Below, piece after piece: positions 51,740 to 63,104 of a stretch of 64,000 nt of DNA. Source of the stretch: Agapetus fuscipes (taxonomy: Eukaryota; Arthropoda; Insecta; Trichoptera; Glossosomatidae); contig OX637343.1 in the NCBI GenBank assembly GCA_951799405.1, forward strand, positions 9,030,524 to 9,094,523, given 5' to 3'. How positions within the stretch are numbered: position 1 is the first letter of the stretch; each line of letters starts with the position of its first letter. The notes under the pieces were generated by a model. The model was not told where the DNA came from. It did not search any database and saw only the letters and a program-made list of their open reading frames with translations. The translations under genes and the position numbers were made by a program.

Positions 51740-52351
51740 GGCTTATATAGCAACAATTCGTGTCGGGGAATTTTGCGGGAAATCCAGGGAAATTGGTGTG
51801 TGTTTTCGGGGGAAATCTGGCAGGCGGCCCAACAGCCCCCCAGCTCTCAGTGAGCAGAAGCAGAGAGGCGATTCGGACGTCCGCGCTCAGACGTAGACCG
51901 ACAAAACCAACCGACACACTCACCTCCAAACCTGCACAAGCAAACTAACCTGAAATATCTGTGAAAATAACGTCTGCCGCCACTCAGCAAGCCGGGCGAA
52001 AAGCGCGGGGATGTCGCCAAACCAAAAAATCAACAAAAATACATTCAACTAATATACATTTAGTATCCGTGTGCGTAGGTACAATATATATATGTGTACA
52101 ATTAAGGGTTGATTTGTAATTGTTACGCTTAAGATTGTCAAATTCATTTCAGGTTGTCATATCCGTTTTTTTTCGGATACAATTTCGCTGCAGATCGTGT
52201 ACTATGTATGTTGTAGGGTAGTGTAGGTATATATACGTTTGTGTCAGTGAATATTTGCGAGTAGCAGTGCGAATCGTGTGTGTGTGTGTGTATTGGTGTA
52301 TATTGGCTTCCTATGCAGATATTTCTGCGGATTCTCAACATAATAACAGAG
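51740..52351 (+). promoter_or_regulatory. possible plus-strand promoter and GC-rich first exon
   Basis: TTATATAG at 51740-51747, GC- and CpG-rich DNA to ~52020, a TCAGT initiator at 51847-51851 with GGACGT 26 nt further on (DPE-like but one base off the usual spacing), and a CAGAG|GTTAGT donor at 52348. No protein match downstream. Speculative. Confidence 0.3.
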
Positions 52352-52792
52352 GTTAGTGCAAAATTTTTGATTTGTATTTATAAGCATAAAAAATAATCAT
52401 GACAATTTGCAATAACTAATGATGTACCAATAAATTAAAATACGGATTTTACAAAATATTCCACAGAAAAATATTTTTCATTATTTGAAGCACTTCAGGT
52501 ATATTATTGTAAATATTATAAACTAGCAGTACCCGGCGTGTTTCACTACGCCATTTGGGCATGTGGTATCAATTTTTTTCTACAGATAAAAGAGGAAACA
52601 ACAGGATCAAAAAAAAAAGTGTGCTAATCGGAATCAAGCTTCACACAATTTATCTCTAGGTTAATCTTCACGTTTTCTAAAAAAAAAGGTCTAGGTACAA
52701 CTGTTAAGCAGCAGAGCCAAGCATAGGGAAAATCGATTGCGGTGCTCCATTTATATTTAAGATAAAAAAATCGGCTATGTAACGTCACTCAT

Positions 52793-53032
52793 CTAATCTA
52801 TTCTAAGTTGCATGGATATAATTGTTACATTTGGAATTCACATTAAGTGCATGCCCACAAGCAGACACGTATAAGTTCACACTTGCACATTCTGCGTGTG
52901 AACCTACAACATAAAAACCCAAATCTCAAATGAACATACACCCTGCAACTCTTTGCTGACCTTCCCTGAAACAGGGGTGACATTGGCAGAGTGAACCATT
53001 TTCTATTTATAGTTGGTCAGATGCATATTGAC
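52793..53032 (-). mobile_element. SINE1 copy
   Basis: ATCTATTCTAAGTTGCATGG to GTTGGTCAGATGCATATTG. Confidence 0.8.
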
Positions 53033-53036
53033 CTAT

Positions 53037-53297
53037 ACTAATCTAATCTAATCTAATCTAAGCTGCAAAGATATATATCATTTAAGATTTATACTAAATG
53101 CATTCCCACAAGCAGATATGTATAATTTCGCGCTAACACATGCCGCATGTGGACCTACAATATAAAAACCCAATCTCAAATGAACATAAGCCTTGCAACT
53201 CTTGCCGTCCTTCCCTGAAACAGGGGTGACATTGGCAAAGTGAACCAATTTTTATATTATGGGTGGTCAGCCGCATAACAACCTATAAGTCAAGGAA
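53037..53297 (-). mobile_element. SINE1 copy, head-to-tail with previous
   Basis: (AATCT)4 tail directly follows the preceding copy. Closely related to the copy at 2508 (ATATTATGGGTGGTCA). Confidence 0.85.
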
Positions 53298-53299
53298 CG

Positions 53300-54060
53300 A
53301 GAAAAGAATATAAAGAAAAGAATATAAACAATACATTAAATTTTATAATCATACAATTAAAGAACTAATCTATAAAATTCACTATACTCTTTGAGCAAAG
53401 TGAAGAAATAAATGTATTCCAAACAATCAGGAATATTTTTCAATGTAACCGCACTGTGAAACGTATGCAGTTGGGGAAAATGCTTCATACAATATGATGC
53501 ACTTAAGTGTTTTTTCAACTATCTCCATGAAAGTGTTTAATTTATGTTGAATTTTTGACTCCCTGTCCTGTCTTTATCCCGGCCAAGTGAATTCACATTT
53601 TTTCCCCACATTTAAAATGTGCTCTATCCATTATTTCAATAAGTGAAAGTTTTAGGTAGTGCACACGGAACATTTTCTATTGACAACAAAATTGTAAGTC
53701 GCACGGCCGGGTTAGGTAAAAGGCAAACATTTTGTTTATCTTGGTTGCTTTGGACCATTGTCACATAGAAGAAAGACGTTTAACCGCCGAGAAAAAAACG
53801 ATCTTTAAATTTGTGGTGAGTATATAATTTTACAGAAATGCGTTTTTTGAAAAAACAACTATATTATGTATATTTTAATTAAAAGTATGTTTCAATAAAA
53901 GGTTTTCATAATAATAATATATTTCAATATGGTCTTCTAGTTGTGACCTACGAACTTTTGTTTATCGTATTTTTTATAAGTGCGGGATATAAAAGCTTTC
54001 TTACATTTCTAAAATTCAACTTGGAATACTTGAATAACATTTTTTAATTTGGAACTTTTG
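53300..54060. other. nothing recognised
   Basis: AT-rich; no frame longer than ~50 codons, no repeat family seen. Confidence 0.4.
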
Positions 54061-54067
54061 TCTAGGC

Positions 54068-54475
54068 CAGGGGTCGGCAACCTTTTGAGTCGGAAGAGCC
54101 AAAAATTACAATTTACAAATTTCAAAGTTTTTCCTTGACTTATAGGTTGGTATGAGGCTGACCACCCATACTGTAAAAAATGGTTCACTTGTTCACTTTG
54201 CCAATGTCACCCCTGTTTCAGGGAAGGTCGGCAAGAGTTGCAGGGCTTATGTTCATTGAAGATTGGGTTTTTATATTGTAGTTGGGGGGAGGGTGGGGGG
54301 TGAAAAGCGAGTACAAGTAGCGGAGAGATCGTTAATCGATTCAGAACGATTTAGTTTTTTTCGATCAGAAGTATAATTCTGTGTTTTTTTTATATTTGCG
54401 TATGAAGCTAAAGAGCCGTAACTTCACACCCAAAGAGCCGCATGTGGCTGGTGAGCCGCAGGTTGCTTACCCCTA
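54068..54475. mobile_element. hAT-like MITE with SINE1 inside
   Basis: Ends CAGGGGTCGGCAACCTTTTG / CGCAGGTTGCTTACCCCTA and subterminal AAGAGCC boxes at both ends. No target duplication visible. A truncated SINE1 (54137-54285) lies within. Confidence 0.72.
54137..54285 (+). mobile_element. SINE1 5' part
   Basis: CTTATAGGTTGGTATGAGGC to TTTATATTGTAG, with a 9-bp duplication (GTTCACTTG). Confidence 0.78.
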
Positions 54476-54514
54476 ACCAAACCGATATCGATCCACCATA
54501 TTTGTAAAAAGTCC

Positions 54515-54716
54515 GGTCTATAGCTTAGTTGGTAGAGTAACTGCATTCCATGCCGAGATCTCGAGTTAGAATCCCACTGAAGTTGTCAGAAATTATTTCT
54601 CGTTTCAGTGTTTATTTCTAACCCAAAATAAAATACCGGCAAGGCTTACTCAGCCTTCATAAGAAATGAGTGTCAAGCCACTCAGGAGCTGAATAACATC
54701 CATTTCAAGTTGGCGT
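54515..54716 (+). mobile_element. SINE2, tail truncated
   Basis: TATAGCTTAGTTGGTAGAGT head; B box decayed (GAGTTAGAATCCCAC). Confidence 0.78.
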
Positions 54717-54724
54717 AAAGTAAA

Positions 54725-54880
54725 AGTTACTGGGTTGTTCATTTTAGATTTGGATTTTAAATTATGAGTAGGTACACATGCAGCATTTGTAAGCGTGAAC
54801 TTACATGTGTCTACTTGTGAGCATGCATTTTATATGAATCTTTAATGTAAATGTATATTTGCAACTAAGATTATGTATTG
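54725..54880 (+). mobile_element. SINE1 3' part (unit 1 of duplication)
   Basis: AGCATTTGTAAGCGTGAAC to TTTGCAACTAAGATTATG. Confidence 0.72.
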
Positions 54881-55070
54881 TAGTTGAATATAATGGTCTT
54901 CTTCTATTGGGTGGTTTCAAAATTTACCGACCTCGTTGCTGAAATATTGAGAATTGAGAACCATTGTTTATTTGATCACCATCAAACTTCACACGATTCA
55001 TTCTAAAAATATGTTACATGTTTCCTGAAAATTTCGTCAAAATCGGATGAGCGGTTTATGAGTATAGGGA

Positions 55071-55452
55071 ACATACATACATACATACATACATACATAC
55101 ATACATACATACATACATACATACATACATACATACATACATACATACATACATACATACATACATACATACATACATACATACATACATACATACATAC
55201 ATACATACATACATACATACATACATACATACATACATACATACATACATACATACATACATACATACATACATACATACATACATACATACATACATAC
55301 ATACATACATACATACATACATACATACATACATACATACATACATACATACATACATACATACATACATACATACATACATACATACATACATACATAC
55401 ATACATACATACATACATACATACATACATACATACATACATACATACATAC
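55071..55452 (+). repeat. (CATA)n microsatellite, 382 bp
   Basis: About 95 uninterrupted tetranucleotide units. Both strands stay open in all frames. Confidence 0.98.
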
Positions 55453-55471
55453 ACACATCCTTCTTTATAGA

Positions 55472-55640
55472 TTGCATTCCATGCCGAGATCTCGAGTTAG
55501 AATCCCACCGAAGTTGTCAGAAATTATTTCCCGTTTCAGTGTTTATTTTAAACCCAAAATAAAATACCGGCAAGGCTTACTCAGCCTTCATAAGAAATGA
55601 GTGTCAAGCCACTCAGGAGCTGAATAACATCCATTTCAAG
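55472..55640 (+). mobile_element. SINE2, second copy of 54515 segment
   Basis: Nearly identical to 54545-54713; shares its decayed B box. Confidence 0.8.
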
Positions 55641-55659
55641 TTAAGTAAAGTGGGTAAAG

Positions 55660-56605
55660 TTAAGTAAAACTTTTTTTTTTTCCCCATTTTTAGGTTAGGT
55701 TAGGTTTTTCCCGACTTTTGGGGAAAAAAAAATTTCCCAACTTTTTTTTTTTTTCCCAGATTTGAAAGTGGGAACCATGCGCAGGGGGATAAGTGGGAAC
55801 AATGCGCAGGGGGAAATTTCCCAACTTTTTTTTTTTTTCCCATTTTTAGGTTAGGTTAGGTTAGGTTAGGTTTTTCCCGACTTTTGGGGAAAAAAAAATT
55901 TCCCCACTTTTGGGGAAATTTCCCAACTTTTTTTTTTTTTTCCCATTTTTAGGTTAGGTTTGGTTAGGTTTTTCCCGACTTTTGGGGAAAAAATAATTTC
56001 CCCACTTTTGGGGAAATTTCCCAACTTTTTTTTTTTTTCCCATTTTTAGGTTAGGTTAGGTTAGGTTAGGTTAGGTTAGGTTTTTCCCGACTTTTGGGGA
56101 AAAAAAAATTTCCCCACTTTTGGGGAAATTTCCCAACTTTTTTTTTTTTTCCCATTTTTAGGTTAGGTTAGGTTAGGTTTTTCCCGACTTTTGGGGAAAA
56201 ATAATTTCCCCACTTTTGGGGAAATTTCCCAACTTTTTTTTTTTTTCCCATTTTTAGGTTAGGTTAGGTTTTTCCCGACTTTTGGGGAAAAAAAAATTTC
56301 CCCACTTTTGGGGAAATTTTCCCAACTTTTTTTTTTTTTCCCCATTTTTAGGTTAGGTTAGGTTTTTCCCGACTTTTAAGGAAAAAAAATTTTCCCAACT
56401 TTTTTTTTTTTTTCCCAGATTTGAAAGTGGGAACCATGCGCAGGGGGATAAGTGGGAACAATGCGCAGGGGGAAATTTCCCAACTTTTTTTTTTTTTCCC
56501 ATTTTTAGGTTAGGTTAGGTTTTTCCCGACTTTTGGGGAAAAAAAAAATTCCCCACTTTTGGGGAAATTTCCCAACTTTTTTTTTTTTTTCCCATTTTTA
56601 GGCGT
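55660..56605 (+). repeat. tandem block with TTAGG runs
   Basis: About eight units of ~95-160 bp: (AGGTT)2-7, CCCGACTTTTGGGG, poly(A), CCCCACTTTTGGGG, AAATTTCCCAAC, poly(T), CCCATTTTTAGG. Two units have GGGAACCATGCGCAGGGGG. The longest TTAGG run (~7 units) is at 56047-56081. Confidence 0.85.
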
Positions 56606-56609
56606 AAAG

Positions 56610-56766
56610 TAAAAGTTACTGGGTTTTTCATTTTAGATTTGGATTTTAAATTATGAGTGGGTACACATGCAGCATTTGTAAGCGTGAACTTACATGTGTC
56701 TACTTGTGAGCACGCATTTTATATGAATCTTTAATGTAAATGTATATTTGCAACTAAGATTATGTA
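56610..56766 (+). mobile_element. SINE1 3' part (unit 2 of duplication)
   Basis: Same truncated form as at 54725. Confidence 0.72.
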
Positions 56767-56962
56767 TTGTAGTTGAATATAATGGTCTTCTTCTATTGGG
56801 TGGTTTCAAAATTTACCGACCTCGTTGCTGAAATATCGAGAATTGAGAACCACTGTTTATTTGATCACCATCAAACTTCACAGGATTCGTTCTAAGAATA
56901 TGTTACATGTTTCCTGAAAATTTCGTCAAAATCGGATGAGCGGTTTATGAGTCTATAGGGGA

Positions 56963-57040
56963 CATACATACATACATACATACATACATACATACATACA
57001 TACATACATACATACATACATACATACATACATACATACA
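56963..57040 (+). repeat. (CATA)n microsatellite, ~78 bp
   Basis: Short counterpart of the 382-bp array, same flanks. Confidence 0.97.
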
Positions 57041-57569
57041 CACATCCTTCTTTATAGATATAGATTACAAGTTTCGTATATATCTGATGATGGGCTGATG
57101 ACCAAAAATGTAGGTAATCTAAACAAAAATACTGGAAGTAATATAGTGTGTTAAGGAAAGAAAATAAAGTTCTTTACAGTAAATTCTAAAATTCATAATG
57201 TACCATAAAAATGTGAAAATTTAATTTTATTCAAATTTTAATTGATTAAAAAATATCTGTAATTCGATCAGCCTAGACTCCTTAATAAACCTTCTTATGC
57301 GAAAACGTTTGAGTCAAAAAAAAGTTTTTAATATTAAATTGAACTAAGTACATATCTTTGATGTAATATTGTTTTTTGAAATAAATAAATAATTTGAATA
57401 AGCTATAAATGATACATTACGAAAAAATCTGTAACTTGAAAATAAAATAATTTAAATAATCAAAAGGAGCCAAGGAGGACCAAATGAGGAGAAATATTTT
57501 ACATGAATGAAACTTTTTTTTAAAATCAATCCAAGATAAGAGGATATAAATAAAATAATAAAAAACTAA

Positions 57570-57832
57570 GCTACACATATAGTCTAACTTCTTGCCGCGT
57601 TATCCCCGAAGTGTTTCGCATGGAACTTATTTATTTTTACTTGTAATTTCTATTTTCTCTTTCATTTCTTGTAAAGGCTGAGTAAACCTTGCCGGTATAT
57701 ATATAATATATAATATTTTGAGGTTTTAAATAAACACCGAAACGGTAAATCATTTCTGACACCCTCGGCGGGATTCGAACCCGAGCTCACGGTATGGAAT
57801 GCACGCATTCTACCAACTGAGCTATCGACCGG
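57570..57832 (-). mobile_element. SINE2 copy
   Basis: Minus head with GGGTTCGAATCCC; middle part deleted. Confidence 0.78.
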
Positions 57833-57859
57833 ACTACCAACTACCAGCGGACTACCAAC

Positions 57860-57962
57860 TATCGACCGAAAATAATATTTGTTTTGCTCCGTCGGGAATT
57901 AAACTCATGACCTTCCATCTATGAGGCCGCAACGTTAACAACTAGGCTACCGATTGGTCAAA
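57860..57962 (-). mobile_element. SINE3 head
   Basis: TTGCTCCGTCGGGAATTAAA...CAACTAGGCTACCGATTGG; body missing. Confidence 0.6.
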
Positions 57963-58029
57963 AACATAAATTTATATTTGTTCCGAAAATTCAAATAAAG
58001 TTATTATGGAAACAGAAAATATCTTTTTA

Positions 58030-58160
58030 TTTTTAGTTTACAATTTTTTTTGAAGGAATTCAAAGAAAACACTGTTTATTTTCACTCAAATATATTTAAA
58101 AAGATTAAAATCTTTAAATAAATTACAAACGCGTTTTCGACCTAGTAGGTCATCATCAGG
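58030..58160 (-). mobile_element. one arm of fold-back family with GAAAACG motif
   Basis: AAAACACTGTTTATTTTCAC as in the 39750 element. Minus strand CTGATGATGACCTACTAGG followed by TCGAAAACGCG. Confidence 0.7.
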
Positions 58161-58344
58161 TATGATTACAGCAAAAGACACCTCATTAAATCCAGTCAAT
58201 AGGTATAAATTATAGTCAGGTAGGTAAAAACATTGAGCAAAATTTTTTTATATAATAAAATAATGAAAAGATCTATATGGTAATAAAGAAATAAAAACTA
58301 AATAATTTATTATAAATCTTACTTTTTATTTTGTTCAAATTTAT

Positions 58345-58770
58345 GTTTTTTGATGGACTGAAAAATTCATCAGAGTTTACCGAAGATCGGTTATAATTAT
58401 AATATAATCTATAATCTAAGTTGCAAGGATATATTCATTTAAAGCTCTCAGATGTAAGCCCACAAACCAACAAGTGTAGTTCGCGCTTACAAATGCTGAA
58501 TGTGTACTTACAAATAAAATCCAAACCTCAAATGAACATAAGCCCCACAACTTTTGCCGACCTTCCCTGAAACAGGGGTAACATTGGCAAAGTGAACCAT
58601 TTTTTACAGTATGGGTGGTCAGCCTCATACCAACCTATAAGTCAAGGAATGTTGACTACGATAAATCCAGACTAACAGCAACTGGGTCTTGTTTGAATAA
58701 CTTTGTAGGTATATTGAAGTTGTTGAGGTGTAAGAAAACACACAAAAGCATCATTCAGCAAATAAATTAT
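58345..58770 (+). mobile_element. SINE3 split by SINE1
   Basis: 58345-58395 (CTGAAAAATTCATCAGAG...CCGAAGATCGGTT) and 58660-58770 (CAACTGGGTCTTGTTTGA) flank the SINE1 at 58402-58650. Confidence 0.7.
58402..58650 (-). mobile_element. SINE1 copy inside SINE3
   Basis: ATAATCTATAATCTAAGTTG tail to ACCAACCTATAAGTCAAGG. Confidence 0.82.
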
Positions 58771-58974
58771 CTCAATATTATTTCTAAATATTGAGGGCAA
58801 ATTTTTGTTATTGTTGCAGAATGATCTTGCAATAATATTTACATTATAAACACGCTAAGTCATAACAAATTGTATAATCAGTAATGGGCAGGGACGTGCA
58901 CAGCATTTCAGCCGTGGGCAGGCAAAAATATGGGATTTTTATACATAGTTGTGGAACCAATACTTGTACTTATA

Positions 58975-59060
58975 TCTAGGGGTGGCCTTTACTTCCGCAG
59001 ATGTGTGTCCACTTTGTTCTGCCCTTGCAGATTTCTTTTATCTCCTCTAGATTCAACATT
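58975..59060 (-). mobile_element. RTE-like LINE 3' scrap
   Basis: Complement of CAAGGGCAGAACAAAGTGG...CACATCTGCGGAAGTAAAGG, same family as 5080-5165. Confidence 0.5.
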
Positions 59061-59069
59061 CTATCCATC

Positions 59070-59322
59070 CATCTATAATTTAACTTGCAAAGATGTATTA
59101 ATTAAGGATTCATGTTAGATGCATGCACAATAAGCAAACACGTACTTTTCACTTCGCACTTACATATTATGTCGCATGTGAACTTACAACATAATATCGC
59201 AATCTTAAATGAACATAAGACCTTCAACTCTCGCCTACTTTCCCTGAAACAGGGGTGACATTGGCAAAGTGAACATTTTTTTTACAGTATGGGTGGTCAG
59301 CTTCATACTATTAGTCAAGGAA
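59070..59322 (-). mobile_element. SINE1 copy
   Basis: ATAATTTAACTTGCAAAGAT to GGTGGTCAGCTTCATACT. Confidence 0.78.
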
Positions 59323-59774
59323 TAAATTATGATTCGGTATTCGGGAATAACATAAAAAAAGTGACGAGTAATGCCAAATACCGAATACTGACGAGTATTC
59401 GCGGCATCCCTACTGCAAATATTTATTTCATGATAAACAATTCGAAGCAACTTTTATAATTTAGATAAATACACTTAATGACCACGCCTGATTTTATCAT
59501 TAATGCCACTGTTTTACCAAGACCATAAAGTGTAAGAAACAAAACTGACAGGTTTAGGGTATAAAACATTCCTAACAAAAAATAGCAGCAACAAATAAAT
59601 AATTGGGAAGTCCAAAACTACCCAAACACGAGCATTATATTGTTATTTAGGGAAAAAAAATATTTTTGCTATAGTTTTTCCATGTTGATAATAATGCCGA
59701 GTTATTCGAACATTCGTCATAGGGAATGGAGATTAATCGGTATTTGATTAATTATGTCACCTGTCACATTAACA

Positions 59775-59958
59775 ATGTCACCCCTGTTTCAGGGAAGGAC
59801 GGCAAGAGTTGCAGGGCTTACGTTCATTTGAGATTGGGTTTTTATATTGTAGGTTCACATGCGGCATGTGTAAGCGCGAAATTATACATGTCTGCTTGTG
59901 AGAATGCATTTAATATAAATCTTAAATGATATATATCTTTGCAACTTAGATTAGATTC
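59775..59958 (+). mobile_element. SINE1, head truncated
   Basis: AATGTCACCCCTGTTTCAGG to GCAACTTAGATTAGATT. Confidence 0.8.
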
Positions 59959-60119
59959 GCTATAACAACTAATCGCGGTATCCCTAGTTTGTAGTAAACA
60001 TTATCTAAAAATGCATTTTCAATCGTTGTACATGTGTTAAGTTAGTTATGATTATTGAATTTATTATCTGCATCCGACACAGTTGCATAAATACATTAAT
60101 ATTGAATATTCAAACACAA

Positions 60120-60260
60120 AGTCTAAGTTACAAAGATACATCAACAATTAAAATGCAATTGGATGCATGCCCACGAAACAGGCCCGTGTAAGTGTGCATG
60201 CTGCATGCGTACTTACACATTACAATCCAAACCTCAAATGAACATGAACCCTGCCGCTTT
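60120..60260 (-). mobile_element. SINE1 3' half
   Basis: GTCTAAGTTACAAAGATAC to CTCAAATGAACATGAACCC. Confidence 0.7.
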
Positions 60261-60436
60261 GTATGTATAACGAATATTCGTTAAAATAGTTTCAATATTG
60301 TGGAATTAGTTATACTCAAAGTAATCGTAAACAAAGTAGTTATTACTTTTTATCTTTTAACATGAACGATAAAAAAGTTAATGCCTCTACAATCCACAAA
60401 ACTATTAGTCAGTGTTAATCATAGATAAACACACAC

Positions 60437-60636
60437 ATTTCCGGTCAGTAGTCTAGTGTTTATCTCTACAGAAGGTCGCTGGTCCGATTCCAGGCGGGGC
60501 ACAACAAAATTACCATTTAATTTCAATATAATGCTTTAGGATTAAAAAATTCACGTGTCTTTACCGGTCACAAAAGGTCCATCCAGCCTCATAGGAACTA
60601 GATATTGCTTGAGTAGCGACGACCAAACTCGCAAAT
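60437..60636 (+). mobile_element. SINE3 copy, tail truncated
   Basis: CCGGTCAGTAGTCTAGTG head, GGTCCGATTCCAGGCGGGGC B-box region. Confidence 0.75.
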
Positions 60637-61140
60637 AGTCCGGTATATAGCTTAGTTGGTAGAATGCTCGCATTCCATGACGAGAGCTCGATTTCGATTC
60701 CCATGGAAGGTGTCGGAAATGATTTCTTGTAAATAAAATACAAGGCTTACTCAGCCTTCACTAGACATGAGACCAGCCCCTCGGGAGCTGGGAATACCCC
60801 CACTTCAATTGGTTGACGTATGGCCGGCCTCCTTATCTTCTTCTTCTTTTGGTGCCACTTTTGAAGATCGGCAATCATCATGGCTATTTTCACCTTGGAT
60901 GCTACGACTCAAAATAGGGACTTGGTACTTTTGTTGAACTATTGTCGCAGGTTTTTCCAGCCACGATGTCCCTCGGCGTCCTAGAGATCTTCTCCCTTCA
61001 ATCTTTTCCTGTATGATAAGATGGAGAAGGCGGTATTTCGCTTTCCTCATAATGTGAACGAAGGACATTACAAGCCTTGGTGTACAGGACAGTTCCAGTC
61101 TCCTTACCCGTAAGAATAAATACGTTTCACACGCCAATAA
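60637..61140 (+). mobile_element. SINE2 split by RTE-like 3' end
   Basis: 60637-60835 is head and body; 61105-61140 (TTACCCGTAAGAATAAATAC) is the continuation. The insert is a LINE end. Confidence 0.75.
60836..61104 (-). mobile_element. RTE-like LINE 3' end inside SINE2
   Basis: Minus frame SFVHIMRKAKYRLLHLIIQE, KIEGRRSLGRRGTSWLE and KVAPKEEEDKE: the conserved C-terminus of RTE-type ORF2 (GHIMR...GRR). Confidence 0.78.
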
Positions 61141-61499
61141 CAAGTTGCATGAATCTTTAGAGAATGTGTGTATGCACAGAGTGAAAAATCCCCTTTTATG
61201 AAAAAAACACTGTTTTTTTTTCATAAAAAGTACAAAAAAACTTATAAATAAAGGTACATATTTCAAGTTGCACTATATGTGCAGCTTTGTTGCAGTTGCA
61301 GTGAGACGTTCTACCCGGTCGTGTGACCTCATAACATTTTTGTCTATGTCAAATGTACGATCCTCATTTTTGAGTTAAGCCTCATCACAATTACTATATT
61401 TTTGTAACTTTTTAATAATATTGTAGTATAGAATGAACTCGGCACCAATTCCATGGACAAAAAAAATGTTAATTCGCATGGACGGGTTGCTAGGTAAAA

Positions 61500-62278
61500 G
61501 ACTAATTCTGTGCCTCCTGTGAAAAGTGATACAACTCAAAAATCATCATTTTACAGGAGAGCAAAAACAAGATTTAAAAAATTCTAATTCATGAACTAAG
61601 TGGGCTAGGTTACACATAAGTATCTTATTTTGTAGATAAAAACATTCACTTTCACTGTGCATACTAATTTTTATGGTTACTATTATAGTTTACAAATAAT
61701 TTATTAAACTCTGTCAGTTGTACCTTTTTTTTGCCTGTACTTGTATCATTTATTACGTGATAAATGATACAAGTCGAGTTATATTATATTGCACCTATAA
61801 GTTGTCTTTGAGTAAAGTGATACACAAAAAGCTTAATATTTTTTAAATTTAATAACTCATAAGATAATGGTCCAGGCAGAATGTTGCTCAAACTAATTTT
61901 AAAAATACTACCACAAAGACACAATTGTTGTACTTAAAATAGTAGTATTTTCATAATTTACCTGAATCGTATAACTTGGCTAAAATTCCAGTCAAAAATT
62001 GGTGTAAAGTGATATAAGTCGAGATGTATCAATATTCACGATAGATTTGTAAAAAACAACGTGTGGATCAATTACTAAAAGGGATACAACTTGACTTATA
62101 TCACTTTTCACGTTTTTTTGCCTAAATCCTGCCAGTTATATTTCCTAAACTATAGCAGATAGAAGAATGTGAGTAAGACCAAAAAATCGCTAATTTTTTT
62201 CTGATTATTTCTATGTAAAAATCTCAAAAAGGGTATAACTCGAGTTGTATCACTTTTCACAGGAGGCACAGAATTAAT
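61500..62278. mobile_element. MITE-like element with GTGATACAA boxes, ~780 bp
   Basis: Inverted ends AATTCTGTGCCTCCTGTGAA + AAGTGATACAACTC and complement. Interior has at least six further boxes AAAGTGATAYAA(G/C)T and a palindrome ACTTGTATCATTTATTACGT around 61740-61782. No transposase frame. Class unknown. Confidence 0.75.
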
Positions 62279-62784
62279 TTCGGTTATTGGTTGCTAGGAC
62301 CGTAGTCGCATTGACCTGTATCGTTTTCCCGCAGAGAAAAGGTTCTAATTTCAAATGTTTGTCGCGAAACCATTCTGTTTTTAAATTCAAATAGAGTTGT
62401 TTCTTGTCTCTGGTTTCTGGCGGGGCGACGTTTGAATTTGGAATGAGAAGATTGAGTTCACGTTTAGGTATTTACAGAACACCAACATCACGATTTTAAA
62501 TTTAAATTAAAAAAGAAGTGGAACGCTTGTAGCGTCCCGAACTTGCGAAAAGTAAAATACGTTCCAACTTTCGAGCGTTCAGACGGGTCGAGTAATAATG
62601 CATTAATAGACAGGTGTGTGCGTGAGGAGTCAAGTTTAGACGCTCGCACGTGCCTCACACACATCAGTTTGATGGAATTTATAGTATTTGTTAGACAAAT
62701 AAAAGATTATATCATTTTTAATCCTTTGGTTTGTTATTATTAGTTTTACAAATAAATCTACGAAAAACTTATTTTGTTCAAGCT

Positions 62785-62826
62785 ACGTTTACCTGATGAC
62801 GGTCGGAGAACCGAAAACGTTTCAGA
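62785..62826 (+). other. GAAAACG stem-loop motif
   Basis: CTGATGACGGTCGGAGAACC then GAAAACGTTTCAG: short GGT/ACC stem between CTGATGA and GAAAACG. Confidence 0.45.
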
Positions 62827-62899
62827 ACCAATTTGAATATACAACTTTTTTCTCGGCGAGCAAACGTCACACTTGTATGGGGCAACAGTTTTTAGCAAC

Positions 62900-62975
62900 C
62901 TACGCAACTACTAAACATATTTATAGTGTAACTTCTTGCCTACGTTATCCCCGAAAGGGTCCAACTAACCACTGC
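62900..62975 (-). mobile_element. SINE2 tail fragment
   Basis: ATAGTGTAACTTCTTGCC and TATCCCCGAAAGGGTCC. Confidence 0.65.
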
Positions 62976-63100
62976 CTCAGGTTCTTCAATCAAAATGTTG
63001 TTCTTCGACCTGGAGCTCGTCGTCCCACGATTCTTCTCTGTATGATGAGATGCTGGAGGGAATATTTCTCGCTGCTCACTATGTGGCCGAAATAAAATAG
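62976..63100 (-). mobile_element. RTE-like LINE scrap
   Basis: Minus frame has KYSLQHLIIQRRIVGRRAPG, the same C-terminal region as at 60.9 kb. Confidence 0.6.
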
Positions 63101-63104
63101 TTTT

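Larger units (their letters stand above)
54515..57060 (+). repeat. two-unit segmental duplication
   Basis: Unit parts recur in order: SINE2 piece (54544-54715, 55478-55645), SINE1 piece (54725-54880, 56610-56766), a 190-bp piece ending TCAAAATCGGATGAGCGG, a CATA array (55071, 56963) and CACATCCTTCTTTATAGAT. The second unit has gained the T/TTAGG block at 55640-56605. Confidence 0.82.

Noticed and set aside
55003..55600. Open frames of 130-180 codons reading (HTYI)n or (MYVC)n
   Set aside because: Pure consequence of the CATA microsatellite.
52526..57060. One large composite element from ACTAGCAGTACCCGGCG to TTTATAGATATAGATT
   Set aside because: The start and end words resemble those of some insect dispersed elements, but the interval is so broken by SINEs, a hAT element and a duplication that a single element cannot be supported.
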